Assembly (NCBI RefSeq): GCF_015223065.1
Contig: NZ_JADFBY010000002.1
Span: 124,001-188,000 of the forward strand
Origin: Mucilaginibacter sp. JRF
GTDB taxonomy: Bacteria > Bacteroidota > Bacteroidia > Sphingobacteriales > Sphingobacteriaceae
Direction of reading: 5' to 3'
DNA length: 64,000 nucleotides
This document shows positions 10,088-20,044 of this stretch, piece by piece (the stretch's first letter is position 1; every line of letters begins with the position of its first letter). Made by a program: the position numbers and the translations under genes. The notes beneath the pieces are model-generated. The model saw nothing but the letters and a program-made list of their open reading frames with translations. It had not been told where the DNA came from and did not search any database.

Positions 10088-11293
10088 ATGAAATTGATCA
10101 GATCAATAAGATATATAGCCTTAGCAGTAATGGGCCTGTGGCTGGCAGCCTGTAAGGAAGACCTTGATTTTAAAACCCCCTCGGGCGGTGATGGTTCGGT
10201 GCCGCAGGTGGTAAGCAATGTAAGTGTTGAAAATTTGGCCGGTAAGGCCCGGATCACTTATAAGCTGCCTAATGATAAAAATCTGCTTTACGTAAAGGCG
10301 GTTTACAAACTATCAAACGGTGAAATGGGCGAAACCAAATCATCGTACTACAAAGATACACTTACGGTTGAGGGCTTTGCCGATACTGCCGAGCATGAGG
10401 TAAGCCTGTATTCGGTAAGCCGCAGCGAGGTATTATCATCGCCCGTGGTTGTTAAGATAAGACCATTGGAGGCGCCGTTTAAAAAGGTGTTTAAAACCAT
10501 TGAGGTGCTCAATGCCTTTGGTGGTTATAACCTGAGCGCGTTGAACCCAACGCGCGATAACGTGGCCATTATAGTAATGCGCCGCAACGCCTTTAACCAG
10601 TTTGAGGTAGATAACTTTAAGAGCGTGTACACCCGTACTGATGAGATACTATCGAAAATCAGGGGGTTGGATACCACCACGCAGGAGTTCGCTATTTATG
10701 TTAAGGATAAATGGGGTAACAGCTCTGATACCTTGTACCAGAATGTTAAGCCTATTTACGAGGCCAAGCTCGATCCTACAAAATTCAGGGGTTATGTTTT
10801 GCCGGGCGATGCGCCGCAGGTAACCAACGGCGCCCGCCTGGAGTATGCCTGGGATGGCTTGTTAGGCTGGCCATATGTAAGCTTTACCGCCCAGGTAACC
10901 GGCGGCCCCGACCCACACATGATTACGTTTGATACCGGTGTATCAGCCAAAATAAGCCGTATATGGATACGGCCTTTCCCCGAAGGGACAAGGTTCTACT
11001 ACCTGTCAACCATGCGCAGGTTCGAGATATACGGCTCGTCAAGTCCGTCACTCAACGGCGCGTTGGATGCCAGTTGGACGTTAATGGGTACCTACGAAGT
11101 TAAAAAGCCATCGGGCTTGCCCTATGGTAATGATAATGCCGAGGATCAGGCTACCGCGGCGGCGGGCTTTAGCTGGGAGGTTGACCTTAACGCGCCCAAG
11201 GTACGCTACATACGTATACGCTGCCTCGAGAATTGGGCGGGCGGCACGGCGCAAAGCATCAATGAGTTAGAGGTTTATGGTTCAACGCTTTAA
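10088..11293 (+). CDS. DUF4959/DUF5126/DUF5000-type PUL lipoprotein
   Basis: Lipoprotein of 401 residues with lipobox LAAC (Cys22). The N-terminal part (residues about 40-125, ARITYKLPNDKNLLYVKAVY) resembles the fibronectin-like DUF4959. The middle (about 130-230) resembles DUF5126. The C-terminal 150 residues (ITFDTGVSAKISRIWIRP to RYIRIRCLENW...INELEVYG) look like a discoidin/DUF5000 galactose-binding fold. Such proteins usually follow SusC/SusD pairs and are thought to bind the polysaccharide at the cell surface; the ligand here is unknown. It lies 24 bp after the susD gene. Confidence 0.85.
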   Translation: MKLIRSIRYIALAVMGLWLAACKEDLDFKTPSGGDGSVPQVVSNVSVENLAGKARITYKLPNDKNLLYVKAVYKLSNGEMGETKSSYYKDTLTVEGFADTAEHEVSLYSVSRSEVLSSPVVVKIRPLEAPFKKVFKTIEVLNAFGGYNLSALNPTRDNVAIIVMRRNAFNQFEVDNFKSVYTRTDEILSKIRGLDTTTQEFAIYVKDKWGNSSDTLYQNVKPIYEAKLDPTKFRGYVLPGDAPQVTNGARLEYAWDGLLGWPYVSFTAQVTGGPDPHMITFDTGVSAKISRIWIRPFPEGTRFYYLSTMRRFEIYGSSSPSLNGALDASWTLMGTYEVKKPSGLPYGNDNAEDQATAAAGFSWEVDLNAPKVRYIRIRCLENWAGGTAQSINELEVYGSTL

Positions 11294-11314
11294 ATTTATT
11301 AAAACTGAAAATTT

Positions 11315-12547
11315 ATGAAACCACAACTTCAACATAAAATAAAAATGGCGCTGGCAGCGGTGAGTATCTCCCTGCTAACCTTCTCCTGCTCAAAATGGGA
11401 TGAGTTCAAGAAATATAAGGAGGGCGGCGAGATCATTTACACCGGCAAAGCCGATTCGGTTAAATTCCTGTCGGGCAACGAGCGTATCAAGATCAGCGCT
11501 ATGCTCAAAGCCGACCCCAAGATCACCAGGATGAAGATACTCTGGAACAGCGGCAAGGATTCGGTAATGTATGACATAAACATGGCTACTGATCCGCGAT
11601 TGTTCGAGCGCGTATTCCCGCTTGAGGAAGGCATCAAAAACTTTACGATATACACTTATGATGCCGATGGCAACAGCTCGGTAGCGGTTAATGCAGTTGG
11701 GCAGGTGTATGGGCCGCGTTACATTAACTCCTTAAGTAACCGTGTGGTAAGCGGCGCGGCGGTTTTAGGTGCCAATACCGAAGTAGAATGGTTGCCTATC
11801 GATCTCTCGGCAGGGCCCATTGCTACCGAAATAACCTATCAATCAACCACCGGCGAAAAAACCATCAGGGTGCCTATTGATGAAGATAAAACGGTGTTTA
11901 GTGATCTGGCATCGAGTGCGGTATCATTAACGTACCGTACGCTGTATTTGCCGCAAGCAACCAGTATTGATACCTTTTACACCGCGCCGGTACAGGTGGG
12001 TATATCAAAAGAGGTAACCTCGCAATACCTCAGCAATACCAAAGTGCCGTTTGAAACCAGCGTGCGTGGCGACAGGTGGGGCATCCCTAAAGATTGGATA
12101 ACTAATGCCACCGTGTTAAACTTTACCCAATCGCCGGGTGTGAAATTTGGGGGTGTTGATTACTGGTTTGGCGGGCCGCAGCTGGCCATGGAGGCCGGCT
12201 GGTCTACAGATAACATGACCACCATTACCAACGGTAAAATATACCAAACCGTTAACCTGCCGGCCGGTGTTTATACCCTGGAGATGGATATACCCGATTG
12301 TACACAAAACGGTAACTTTTATACCGTTGCCGCCGCGGGCACAACCATTCCGGATATCGAGAATATAGCATCCTCTTTAGGTTATGCCAAAACAAGCCTG
12401 ACCGGTACGCATAAAATAAGTTTTACGCTTACCTCGGCCCAGCAGGTATCATTAGGCTTTGTGGGTAACCTTGAAAATAAAGGCTGTTGCGACGGCACCT
12501 TCTGGCGAATAAGCGCCGTAAGGTTAAAACAACGCCCCTTAGATTGA
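11315..12547 (+). CDS. DUF4998-type surface lipoprotein
   Basis: Lipoprotein of 410 residues with lipobox FSC (Cys25) followed by a stretch typical of DUF4998 (YTGKADSVKFLSGNERIKI, residues about 42-60, and RMKILWNSGKDSV). The C-terminal third (GVYTLEMDIPDCTQNGNFYTV onward) looks like a beta-sandwich carbohydrate-binding domain of the DUF5013 sort. It is the last gene of the operon, 21 bp after the previous gene and followed by a strong terminator. It is probably an accessory glycan-binding protein; the substrate is not evident. Confidence 0.8.
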   Translation: MKPQLQHKIKMALAAVSISLLTFSCSKWDEFKKYKEGGEIIYTGKADSVKFLSGNERIKISAMLKADPKITRMKILWNSGKDSVMYDINMATDPRLFERVFPLEEGIKNFTIYTYDADGNSSVAVNAVGQVYGPRYINSLSNRVVSGAAVLGANTEVEWLPIDLSAGPIATEITYQSTTGEKTIRVPIDEDKTVFSDLASSAVSLTYRTLYLPQATSIDTFYTAPVQVGISKEVTSQYLSNTKVPFETSVRGDRWGIPKDWITNATVLNFTQSPGVKFGGVDYWFGGPQLAMEAGWSTDNMTTITNGKIYQTVNLPAGVYTLEMDIPDCTQNGNFYTVAAAGTTIPDIENIASSLGYAKTSLTGTHKISFTLTSAQQVSLGFVGNLENKGCCDGTFWRISAVRLKQRPLD

Positions 12548-12561
12548 TAGTTATTTAAAAC

Positions 12562-12594
12562 AAAAAACCGCCGGAGTTAACCGGCGGTTTTTTT
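12562..12594. terminator. Bidirectional intrinsic terminator
   Basis: CCGCCGG (12568-12574) pairs with CCGGCGG (12581-12587), flanked by an A-run on the left and a T-run on the right. It can therefore stop transcription from both sides of this convergent junction. Confidence 0.9.
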
Positions 12595-12614
12595 GTTTTT
12601 CATGATAAGGTAGC

Positions 12615-13586
12615 TTAATACTTTATATCCGGAAAATCAGTTTTGGCTTTGTCTAATTGAGCCTGCCAATCATTACCCCACTCATCCTTGTCGCCAAAGG
12701 CGGTAAGGGCAAGCTCTTTCAGGTCGGCACCGGCAGCGCCGCTCCAAAAGTGTATAAATTCACCGTAGTTCAGATCGCGAGAGTATTCAGGATAGGTTTG
12801 CTTGCCATTGTTGTACGTGCGTTTAGGGAAGTACTTTGATAGCAGGGTGAAAAAGCCTGTAAGCGTTTTGGTTTTACCATGTTCGCTGTAAATAGGGTAA
12901 AACCAGTCGCGGTACCAATGTGTGCCCTGGCGCGGAAAATCATCCGTGGTTTGCTGTTTCAGGTTATGCCAGCGTACGGCATCATCATTACGGCCAAGGC
13001 CGAGGTATACATCGTACTGGTATATTTCCATCCACTTACTATCATGCCAAATAGCAAATGCCGGCGAGCCATGCACACCCTTAGCGGCGCCTTCAACAAT
13101 GTGGCCTATCTCATGCGTGGCCAGATCAATATCGTTACCCGCGCCGCTTACCCAGGCATTCATGTCGCCCGATCCGCAATCGGTAACGTTATGGTAATCG
13201 TGGCTGGCATCCATATAGGTTGATGGGTGGCCACCAGAGTATTTGCCTGAATGAAATACGGCGTATAAACGCGGATCATCGCCAAATGCACCATAGGTTT
13301 TTTTGGTGTACACCCATGCTTGTGCCATATAGGTTTTAGGCCATACAATATCACGGCGAACATCTTTATCGTAGTAAATAACCACATTATCATCATATGA
13401 TATACGGCTTAGGTTTTGCGCATGCTCAAACCAATGTTCCTGCCAGGTAAGGGCAGGGGCATCGGCAGGTTCAATGTTTGCGCCTCCGGTATTATTGTTA
13501 TTGCTTGGTGTAACGGTTGTTTTTTTGCTGCAACCCACTGTAGCGGCAAGGCCCAGCACTACGGCAGCTAAATATGCTTTCTTCAT
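12615..13586 (-). CDS. Putative zincin-type metallopeptidase lipoprotein
   Basis: Lipoprotein of 323 residues with lipobox VGC (Cys19), then a low-complexity Asn-rich linker typical of surface-exposed lipoproteins. The motif THEIGHIVE (H158-E159-x-x-H162) is a classical HExxH zinc site, in a protein rich in Trp and Tyr. The third zinc ligand and the exact peptidase family are not recognised. It is separated from the upstream SusD gene by two terminators and is probably its own transcription unit. Confidence 0.65.
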   Translation of the reverse strand: MKKAYLAAVVLGLAATVGCSKKTTVTPSNNNNTGGANIEPADAPALTWQEHWFEHAQNLSRISYDDNVVIYYDKDVRRDIVWPKTYMAQAWVYTKKTYGAFGDDPRLYAVFHSGKYSGGHPSTYMDASHDYHNVTDCGSGDMNAWVSGAGNDIDLATHEIGHIVEGAAKGVHGSPAFAIWHDSKWMEIYQYDVYLGLGRNDDAVRWHNLKQQTTDDFPRQGTHWYRDWFYPIYSEHGKTKTLTGFFTLLSKYFPKRTYNNGKQTYPEYSRDLNYGEFIHFWSGAAGADLKELALTAFGDKDEWGNDWQAQLDKAKTDFPDIKY

Positions 13587-13642
13587 TTTTTTGCAGATGT
13601 ATAATTTATAATTGGTTTGTTGTCAAGATAGAAAATCGTTCT

Positions 13643-13693
13643 TAAAAAAACAGAACACGGTTTACGTTTTCCACTACGCATAGCCGTGTTCTG
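13643..13693 (-). terminator. Intrinsic terminator-like hairpin (minus strand)
   Basis: CAGAACACGG (13651-13660) pairs perfectly with CCGTGTTCTG (13684-13693) over a 23-nt loop. Read on the minus strand it is followed by a T-run. It is the second of two hairpins after the SusD gene. Confidence 0.65.
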
Positions 13694-13735
13694 AAAAAAA
13701 AATTAACTGTTCTTACAGCTTAACTATAAAATTAA

Positions 13736-13766
13736 GCTGCCCGTAACCATAAGCATTACGGGCAGC
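13736..13766 (-). terminator. Hairpin directly after the minus-strand SusD gene
   Basis: GCTGCCCGTAA (13736-13746) pairs perfectly with TTACGGGCAGC (13756-13766) over a 9-nt loop. On the minus strand it is followed by TTAATTTT. It begins 10 bp after the SusD stop codon. Confidence 0.75.
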
Positions 13767-13775
13767 CTGTTTAAT

Positions 13776-15587
13776 TTACCATCCGGGGTTTTGAACTAAG
13801 TTATTGTTATTTAACATCTCACTGTTCGGTATCGGAAACAAATAATCACGATCTCTACGGAATGAGCGCGTTTCAATCAATACTCTATTATAAAAAGTGT
13901 TATCATTTTTGCTCATATCCATACCATAGAACGGACCACCATCGGTAGTTTCGGCTATCTTCCAACGACGGGTATCAAAGAAGCGAACGCTCTCGAAAGC
14001 AAGCTCTACACGGCGCTCTTTGCGGATAGCTTCGCGCATAGCAGCCTGACCAGCAGGAGCAGGCAGATCTGTACTGCCATATTGTGGTACGCCGGCACGC
14101 TGACGGATCATATTAAGGTACGTTAATATATCAGCATTACCCGGGTCAGACTCGTTAAGCGCTTCAACATAATCTAAGTAAATATTGGCTAATCTTAATA
14201 ATACCATACCTCTGGCGCCATCACCGTTAGTTACGTTTTTACGTACGCAGTAACCTGTTGGCGAAACGTCTGATATACTATGTACCCTGCCTGAGTTACC
14301 ATTGTAAAAGAAGTTGGTGATCAATGCGGCGTTGTCACCCAACCTGTTAAGCCATGCGCTGTTATTGTAAGTAACACCTACATAAAAACGCGGCTCACGG
14401 TTTGCCCATTGGCTGTAAATGCTTCTTGATACATCATCCATAGGGGCTTGGTAGCTTGTAAAACCGGTAGATACATAGCCTGATGCCGGATCATCAATTG
14501 AGCGGCCGTTAGCTGTAAAATAAGCATCAACCATGGTTTGTGTTACACCCAATGAACCTGCACCCTGAAAACCGCCATTGGTTTCTGGTGAACCTACGTG
14601 TTTAGGTGTACGATCATACTGTGAATAACTGCCGCTGTTTGAACGGGCAAATATCCACTCGCTGTTCCAATCAGTAGTTACCACATTGCGGCATGCCAAA
14701 TAAGCAGCTGTAAACGGGTCGCTGTTTGATACAGTGTAGAGGCTGTAGGTGGTTGGTACAAACTCATCTATAAACTCTTTAGCCGCGGTAGCTGTTGCTG
14801 CCCATTTTGTAACATCGGTAGTTTGGCTTATAAGCTGTGTGCCATCAGCGTTTCTTAATGCGGCATACTCCGTATTGCCATTGTATAACGGGCTGGCTTT
14901 GTATAACAAGGCTTCAACCTTGTACGCTTTACACATGCCTTTGGTCATTCTGCCCCACTGGCTTGATGTTGGATTTACCGGCAGATATTTATAAGCCGTA
15001 TCTAACTGGCTAACCACATAATCAATGCCCTGATCAAATGGCGCACGCGGCAATCGCAAGGTTTCTATAGGAGCGTTTACATCAAGTACCTCTTCACCAA
15101 TAATTGGCACCGGGCCATAGGTACGTAGTAACCAAAAGTAATATAAGGCTCTTAATGCACGCGCCTCAGCTTTGTAGCGTGTTTTAACAGTTTGATCAAG
15201 TTCTAATGGGTTCGCATCCTCTATATGTTGTATAAAGTAAGTAGCATTACGTATGGCACGGTAGTAATTTGCCCAAAAAACAGCTACACTGCCGTCATCG
15301 CTTCTCCAGGTACCTGATATCATGTTGTTAGCATAATTAAAATCCCAGGTATATTTAGCCTCATCAGATGCTGCGATCCATGGGCCTGAGTTTTCAGAAC
15401 CGGTAAAGCGTTGCTGTAGTTCGTTAGGGATAGAGTTGTAAATATTCGCCAAAAAATTATCTGTATTATTTCTTGTGTTAAATATCTTATCCTCTGTAAG
15501 TACATCATCCGGCACCTGGCTCAGATATTTTTTGCAGGAGCTCATGCCTACCAGCAAAATCAAACCTGCATATATAATCTTTTTCAT
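13776..15587 (-). CDS. SusD/RagB family outer-membrane lipoprotein
   Basis: Lipoprotein of 603 residues with lipobox MSSC (Cys18) and SusD features: AEARALRALYYFWLLRTYGP, LRLANIYLDYVEALNES, IRKERRVELAFESVRFFDTR and a C-terminal FPIPNSEMLNNNNLVQNPGW. It partners the SusC encoded 34 bp upstream on the same strand. It is the last gene of a three-gene operon with the discoidin-like lipoprotein and SusC. Confidence 0.95.
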   Translation of the reverse strand: MKKIIYAGLILLVGMSSCKKYLSQVPDDVLTEDKIFNTRNNTDNFLANIYNSIPNELQQRFTGSENSGPWIAASDEAKYTWDFNYANNMISGTWRSDDGSVAVFWANYYRAIRNATYFIQHIEDANPLELDQTVKTRYKAEARALRALYYFWLLRTYGPVPIIGEEVLDVNAPIETLRLPRAPFDQGIDYVVSQLDTAYKYLPVNPTSSQWGRMTKGMCKAYKVEALLYKASPLYNGNTEYAALRNADGTQLISQTTDVTKWAATATAAKEFIDEFVPTTYSLYTVSNSDPFTAAYLACRNVVTTDWNSEWIFARSNSGSYSQYDRTPKHVGSPETNGGFQGAGSLGVTQTMVDAYFTANGRSIDDPASGYVSTGFTSYQAPMDDVSRSIYSQWANREPRFYVGVTYNNSAWLNRLGDNAALITNFFYNGNSGRVHSISDVSPTGYCVRKNVTNGDGARGMVLLRLANIYLDYVEALNESDPGNADILTYLNMIRQRAGVPQYGSTDLPAPAGQAAMREAIRKERRVELAFESVRFFDTRRWKIAETTDGGPFYGMDMSKNDNTFYNRVLIETRSFRRDRDYLFPIPNSEMLNNNNLVQNPGW

Positions 15588-15621
15588 ATTGCTTAAAATA
15601 TTTCTTTGTTTCTAAGTATGC

Positions 15622-18600
15622 TTAAAAGTTAGCCTGTAATCCTAAAGTAATTGTTCGGGTATTAGGGTAAGCAGTACCATTCCCTGTGTTGAGTTCAGGG
15701 TCCCATAATTTGAAAGGGCTCCAGTATAGTAAGTTGTAACCTTGCGCATATATACGCGCGCTTTTCATACCTATGCTTTTAAGCGTGCCTTGTGGCAGGT
15801 TGTAACCAAAATCTGCTGTTTTCAGGCGGATAAAATCAACATCCTTAACCCACCACGTTGATGCTACAGAGTTATTTCTGTTAGCGGCATTACCATACGC
15901 TAAACGTGGGTAAAAAGCATTCGGGTTAGGATTTTCAGGTGTCCAGCGGTCCTCAGCAATAGCAAAAAGGTTACTACGTTCAGCACCGGTACTGTTATTA
16001 AAAGGGATTATACCATCGCCACCTAACAGCCTTTGAGCGCCGCTGGTGCCTTGGAAGAATAAGCCAACATAAAAACGTTTATATTGTAAGTTAAAGCCTA
16101 AACCAAATATGGTAGTAGGCACATCACCATTACCAATGCGGGTTTGGTCATATTGGTCAATAACTCCGTTCCCATTTAAATCTTTATACCTGATATCTCC
16201 CGGTCTAACAGTGCCTAACAGTGTTGATTGGTTCGGTGCAGCATCAATTTCTGCCTGGCTTTGGAAAAGGCCTTCAGCAACATAACCAAATGTTGACAGA
16301 TAGTTAACACCGCGGCGTTCCATATAAGGATAAGGCTGCATAGGCTGGGCATTTTCAATTACCTTATCACGATTGTAGGTAAAGGTACCACGCACATCTA
16401 ATGTAAACTCACCTAATTTGGTAGGGTTAAGCTGCACTGTAGCGTCAATACCTTTGTTAGTTAAAACACCAACGTTACCTGTAGGTTTAGAAATTAAGCC
16501 TATTAAATCAGGCAGGAAGGTTTTTGGAAGCGATACGTCTGTCCGTTTTTCATGGAAAAGATCCACAGTTACGGTCAAATTTGAATTTAAGGTGTAAAAT
16601 TCAATTCCTAAATCCCTTTTATGTGATTTAGCCCATTGAACTTCAGTGCCATAATCAGATATTGCAGTGCCACCATAGCCTGTATTGCCATTGCCATTAC
16701 CAAAGGTATAGCCACCAGCACCGGTATTTATTATGGTTAAGAAACCAAACCTTCTGCCGCCGTTACCACCATCGCCTACTGAACCATCAGAGTAACGTAA
16801 CTTAAAGTATTGGAATGTGTTTTTCAAAGGCTCAAAGAATTTCTCTTTTGACAATATCCAGCCTACACCAAATGCCGGGAAGAAACCGAATTTTTTGCTT
16901 GGAGCAAAATTTTCTGAACCATTGTAGCCAAAACTTGCTTCAAAAAAATACTTATCATCATAAGAGTATGAGCCACGGCCAACTAAACCCTGGCTACGAT
17001 ATGATAATGATGAGGTAAGATCATTCGCAAAAGCCTGTGTTCTTTCGCGTTGATTAAATAAAGCCAAACCGGTTACGTGATGTTTTTCTCCAAAAGTACG
17101 GTCATAGTTTAATGATGCCTCGGTGTAAAACTGGCGGTTAGCATCATTAGCTCTTGCAAAGCCTAATTCATCGCGTCCTTGCCTAACAATGGTCAGGTTT
17201 GCAGAGCCGTCCGCATTATAAGGATTTGCCCTGTTAATGCTGTAGCTACTGCGCTCTCTGGTACGTGCTATGGTGTGTGAGCCAAATACGTCAAATGAGT
17301 ATAGGGCTGAAAATGTTAAACCCGGCACCCAAAATTTCAGATCCTGTGTTAACCTGGCATTTGATAATACCTGGTTACTAAACATGTTTTGGTAACCTGT
17401 TTGAGTGATCTGCGCGTAAGGGTTTGGCTGCGCACCTGCTTGACTAATACCCGGAACAAAATTACCCGGATACATGATCGGGTATAAAACCGGGTTGGTT
17501 TGCATTACATTAGAAAAAGCATCATTAGGGCTTACACCAGGGTAGTTCAGGTTTTGAATGTTACCCTGAACACCCAACTCGAACTTAGTAGTACTTGTCC
17601 AGTTGGTGGTAACGTTTGATGTAAAGTTATAACGCTTAAATTTAGTTGATGCGTTGTAGCTCTGTAAAGCATCGGTTCTTAACAAACTTTCCTCATCATA
17701 GTAAGCCGCCGAAATGTAATAGGTAGAATTTTCGCTACCACCACGGGCGCTAAAATTCGCTCTGCGGTTTTGTGAGGTATTTTTGAATAAAGCGTCCATC
17801 CAATCCACGTTAGGGTATAGGTTGGGGTCTTCATTCAGTATAGTTGAGTTAATATAATTATTGCTGTATTGTTTAGACTGATTGCTCGCCAAAGCAGCCT
17901 CATTACGTAAAGTCATGTAAGTAACACCATCAGTAAGCTCGGGGCGTTTGGTAAATTGAGTAATACCTTGGTTGTAGTTGAACATCAGGTTGGTTTTGCC
18001 TGTGTTACCTTTTTTGGTATTTATCAATATAACACCATTTGCACCGGCCACACCGTAAACTGCTGTAGCGGCAGCATCCTTTAATATGGTGAATGATGAT
18101 ATATCCTCCGGGTCAATGTTGTCAAGATCACGACCCTGTACTCCATCAAGCACAATAAGTGGCGCTGCTGAGTTGTTAGCATTGAAGGTAGATATACCGC
18201 GTATCCAAAGGTCGGCACTGTTTTGGCCGGGTAAGCCTGATCGTTGTACACCAACCAAACCGCTTATGCGGCCTGCTAATGTAGCACTCAGGTTTGCTAC
18301 GGGTTGTTTAATATCCTCCAGGTTGACGCTTGATTGCGCGCCTACAAGGCTCGATTTTTTTTGCTGACCGAAACCTACGATCGCAACCTCATTTAAGCTG
18401 TTTGATGCGGCTTGCAAGGTAACAGTGATATTAATAACATCTTTTACGGCTGTAGTATATGGTTTAAAACCTACGTAGGTTACCGAGATTGAATCGCCAC
18501 GTTTAGCCTGGATGCTGAATTTACCGTTAACATCAGTCATGGCGGCTTTATTGCTGTTCATGTTGGTAACGGTTACACCGGGAAGGGTTACGTTAAATTC

Positions 18601-18744
18601 ATCCTTAACGGTACCTGAAACCTGTAGTATTTGCTCTTGCGCGCTTGCTTTAAAGGCCATAAGCATACATACCATTATGAATGCTATGCGCTTACCATCT
18701 TTCAATCCGGCACTCAGAATATTATAGAGTCGATTTAGGGACAT
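15622..18744 (-). CDS. SusC/RagA-type TonB-dependent receptor
   Basis: Complete 1040-residue receptor. The signal peptide ends FKASAQ, followed by a carboxypeptidase-regulatory-like domain (VSGTVKDEFNVTLPGVTVT). The plug contains LSATLAGRISGLVGVQRSG, DLWIRGISTF, IVLDGVQGRD and TILKDAAATAVYGVAGANGV, and a barrel ends LGLQANF. The plug motif reads VYGVAGANG where the common form is IYGARGANG, a mild deviation. It is the transport pore of the third SusC/SusD system. Confidence 0.97.
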   Translation of the reverse strand: MSLNRLYNILSAGLKDGKRIAFIMVCMLMAFKASAQEQILQVSGTVKDEFNVTLPGVTVTNMNSNKAAMTDVNGKFSIQAKRGDSISVTYVGFKPYTTAVKDVINITVTLQAASNSLNEVAIVGFGQQKKSSLVGAQSSVNLEDIKQPVANLSATLAGRISGLVGVQRSGLPGQNSADLWIRGISTFNANNSAAPLIVLDGVQGRDLDNIDPEDISSFTILKDAAATAVYGVAGANGVILINTKKGNTGKTNLMFNYNQGITQFTKRPELTDGVTYMTLRNEAALASNQSKQYSNNYINSTILNEDPNLYPNVDWMDALFKNTSQNRRANFSARGGSENSTYYISAAYYDEESLLRTDALQSYNASTKFKRYNFTSNVTTNWTSTTKFELGVQGNIQNLNYPGVSPNDAFSNVMQTNPVLYPIMYPGNFVPGISQAGAQPNPYAQITQTGYQNMFSNQVLSNARLTQDLKFWVPGLTFSALYSFDVFGSHTIARTRERSSYSINRANPYNADGSANLTIVRQGRDELGFARANDANRQFYTEASLNYDRTFGEKHHVTGLALFNQRERTQAFANDLTSSLSYRSQGLVGRGSYSYDDKYFFEASFGYNGSENFAPSKKFGFFPAFGVGWILSKEKFFEPLKNTFQYFKLRYSDGSVGDGGNGGRRFGFLTIINTGAGGYTFGNGNGNTGYGGTAISDYGTEVQWAKSHKRDLGIEFYTLNSNLTVTVDLFHEKRTDVSLPKTFLPDLIGLISKPTGNVGVLTNKGIDATVQLNPTKLGEFTLDVRGTFTYNRDKVIENAQPMQPYPYMERRGVNYLSTFGYVAEGLFQSQAEIDAAPNQSTLLGTVRPGDIRYKDLNGNGVIDQYDQTRIGNGDVPTTIFGLGFNLQYKRFYVGLFFQGTSGAQRLLGGDGIIPFNNSTGAERSNLFAIAEDRWTPENPNPNAFYPRLAYGNAANRNNSVASTWWVKDVDFIRLKTADFGYNLPQGTLKSIGMKSARIYAQGYNLLYWSPFKLWDPELNTGNGTAYPNTRTITLGLQANF

Positions 18745-18772
18745 AATTTCTTTTTTAGTTTAATAGTGATAA

Positions 18773-19330
18773 TTATTGATCTAATAAGGGGATTGCGATC
18801 ACACGCCACTCGGCCAGCTGAAATAGTGTTGAACCACCATTGGCGGTAACATTCATGCGGTAATAGGTATAAGCTGTGCCGTTTTCAAACTCGTATGTTT
18901 TTGTTTCTCTGCGGGCAGCAAAGGCTTGGTCGGTCTGTGTATCAAGTGTTACCCAGTTCTCGCCGTCGTTTGATGCTGTTATGGTCCAGTTTTTTGGATC
19001 ACGGGTAGGCGCGTCATTGGCTGATGTTAATGTGTAAGTAGTAACACATTGCGCCTTGTTAAAACCTAACTGCATATACATTGCAGCGTTGTAGTTATTC
19101 AGGAATTTAGAGTCAAGATCCCCGTCAATAACCTTTGGCGATCCTTCATTAGCGGTAGGCCCGCCCGAGTTATCGTAATTCACCGTTATGGTAGCCGTGC
19201 TGGTTACGTCTTCCGGATCAGGTGGCAACAGGTCATAATGCCTGGCCTCATCCTTCTTACATCCCGAGCAGATCACCAACGACAGGCATAGCATGGTAAA
19301 TGCCCGGCTGGTTAACTTCATTAGATTCAT
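18773..19330 (-). CDS. Discoidin-like (F5/8 type C) surface lipoprotein
   Basis: Small 185-residue lipoprotein with lipobox CSGC (about residue 24). The C-terminal 130 residues have a discoidin-type pattern: KVIDGDLDSKFL, MYMQLGFNKAQCVTTYTLTS, DPKNWTITASNDGENWVTLD and YYRMNVTANGGSTLFQLAEW. That suggests surface carbohydrate binding. It is the first gene of the minus-strand operon, 28 bp before susC, whereas such proteins more often follow susD. A second in-frame ATG three codons in is an alternative start. Confidence 0.8.
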   Translation of the reverse strand: MNLMKLTSRAFTMLCLSLVICSGCKKDEARHYDLLPPDPEDVTSTATITVNYDNSGGPTANEGSPKVIDGDLDSKFLNNYNAAMYMQLGFNKAQCVTTYTLTSANDAPTRDPKNWTITASNDGENWVTLDTQTDQAFAARRETKTYEFENGTAYTYYRMNVTANGGSTLFQLAEWRVIAIPLLDQ

Positions 19331-20044
19331 AAGTTAATTTGTTAAAAGTTTAATAGTTAATTGTTTAGAAGAAATATGCCCCGTAAAAAAGGCACAAAAA
19401 GTTACCAGCGCGCCTAAAAAGGCACGTTATTATTATGCTTTGATACAAAGGCTTTAAGGCCTTCGGTACCAATAATTACATCATTAAAATTTTTGCTATC
19501 GACGCAGTAACTATATAGATAACTGAGGTTTACTCAGTCGTGTTACTGTCAGCGTCGGTAGGGGTAGATAGGTCAAGTGTTTTGCCATAGGCATGCCGGT
19601 TTAAATTAATTAAATGATAAAAGTTAGAATTTTAGTAACGATATAATTAAAACGTTTTATCTAACAACCAGCACTTTCCATGTTTTAATCGTCGTTATCG
19701 GTAAATATAAATAATTGTTTTTACAAAAGGTAAAGCGATTTATCAAAAAATTTAATTTTCTTTTGATATTATCTTAACTTCTGAAAAATGAGGCGGGTAA
19801 ATCAGTGTTTTACGAAATAATTTATTGCAAATTATGAAAATGGCAATTTTGTAACACCCGTAATGTTATAACACCGGTGAGTTTTAGTTGATTGGACGAA
19901 TGTATGATGTATAATATATTAAACAAATGCTGTGTTGAATATAAATTCAGCTTTGCATCTATATAAAATTAATTAAATGGCTTAATGCCAAATATTAATG
20001 TCCTCAAAACAGCCGAGCGGGTATTTTAAATAGAATAAGCGCAT
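19331..20044 (-). promoter_or_regulatory. Leader and promoter region of the minus-strand SusC operon
   Basis: About 710 bp without a convincing gene. It contains a nested hairpin at 19501-19556: outer GACGC/GCGTC, then AGTAAC/GTTACT, and an inner ACTGAG/CTCAGT with a 5-nt loop. It lies about 170-230 nt before the discoidin-like lipoprotein gene. The remainder is AT-rich, and no clear TAnnTTTG box was found. An attenuation or sensing role is inference. Confidence 0.4.

Noticed and set aside
12615..13586. Basic secretory protein family membership for the HEIGH lipoprotein
   Set aside because: It shares an HExxH motif with the peptidase at 29.8-30.9 kb, but the following WLTEGIADFVRYKYG-type region is absent, so only a generic zincin call is justified.
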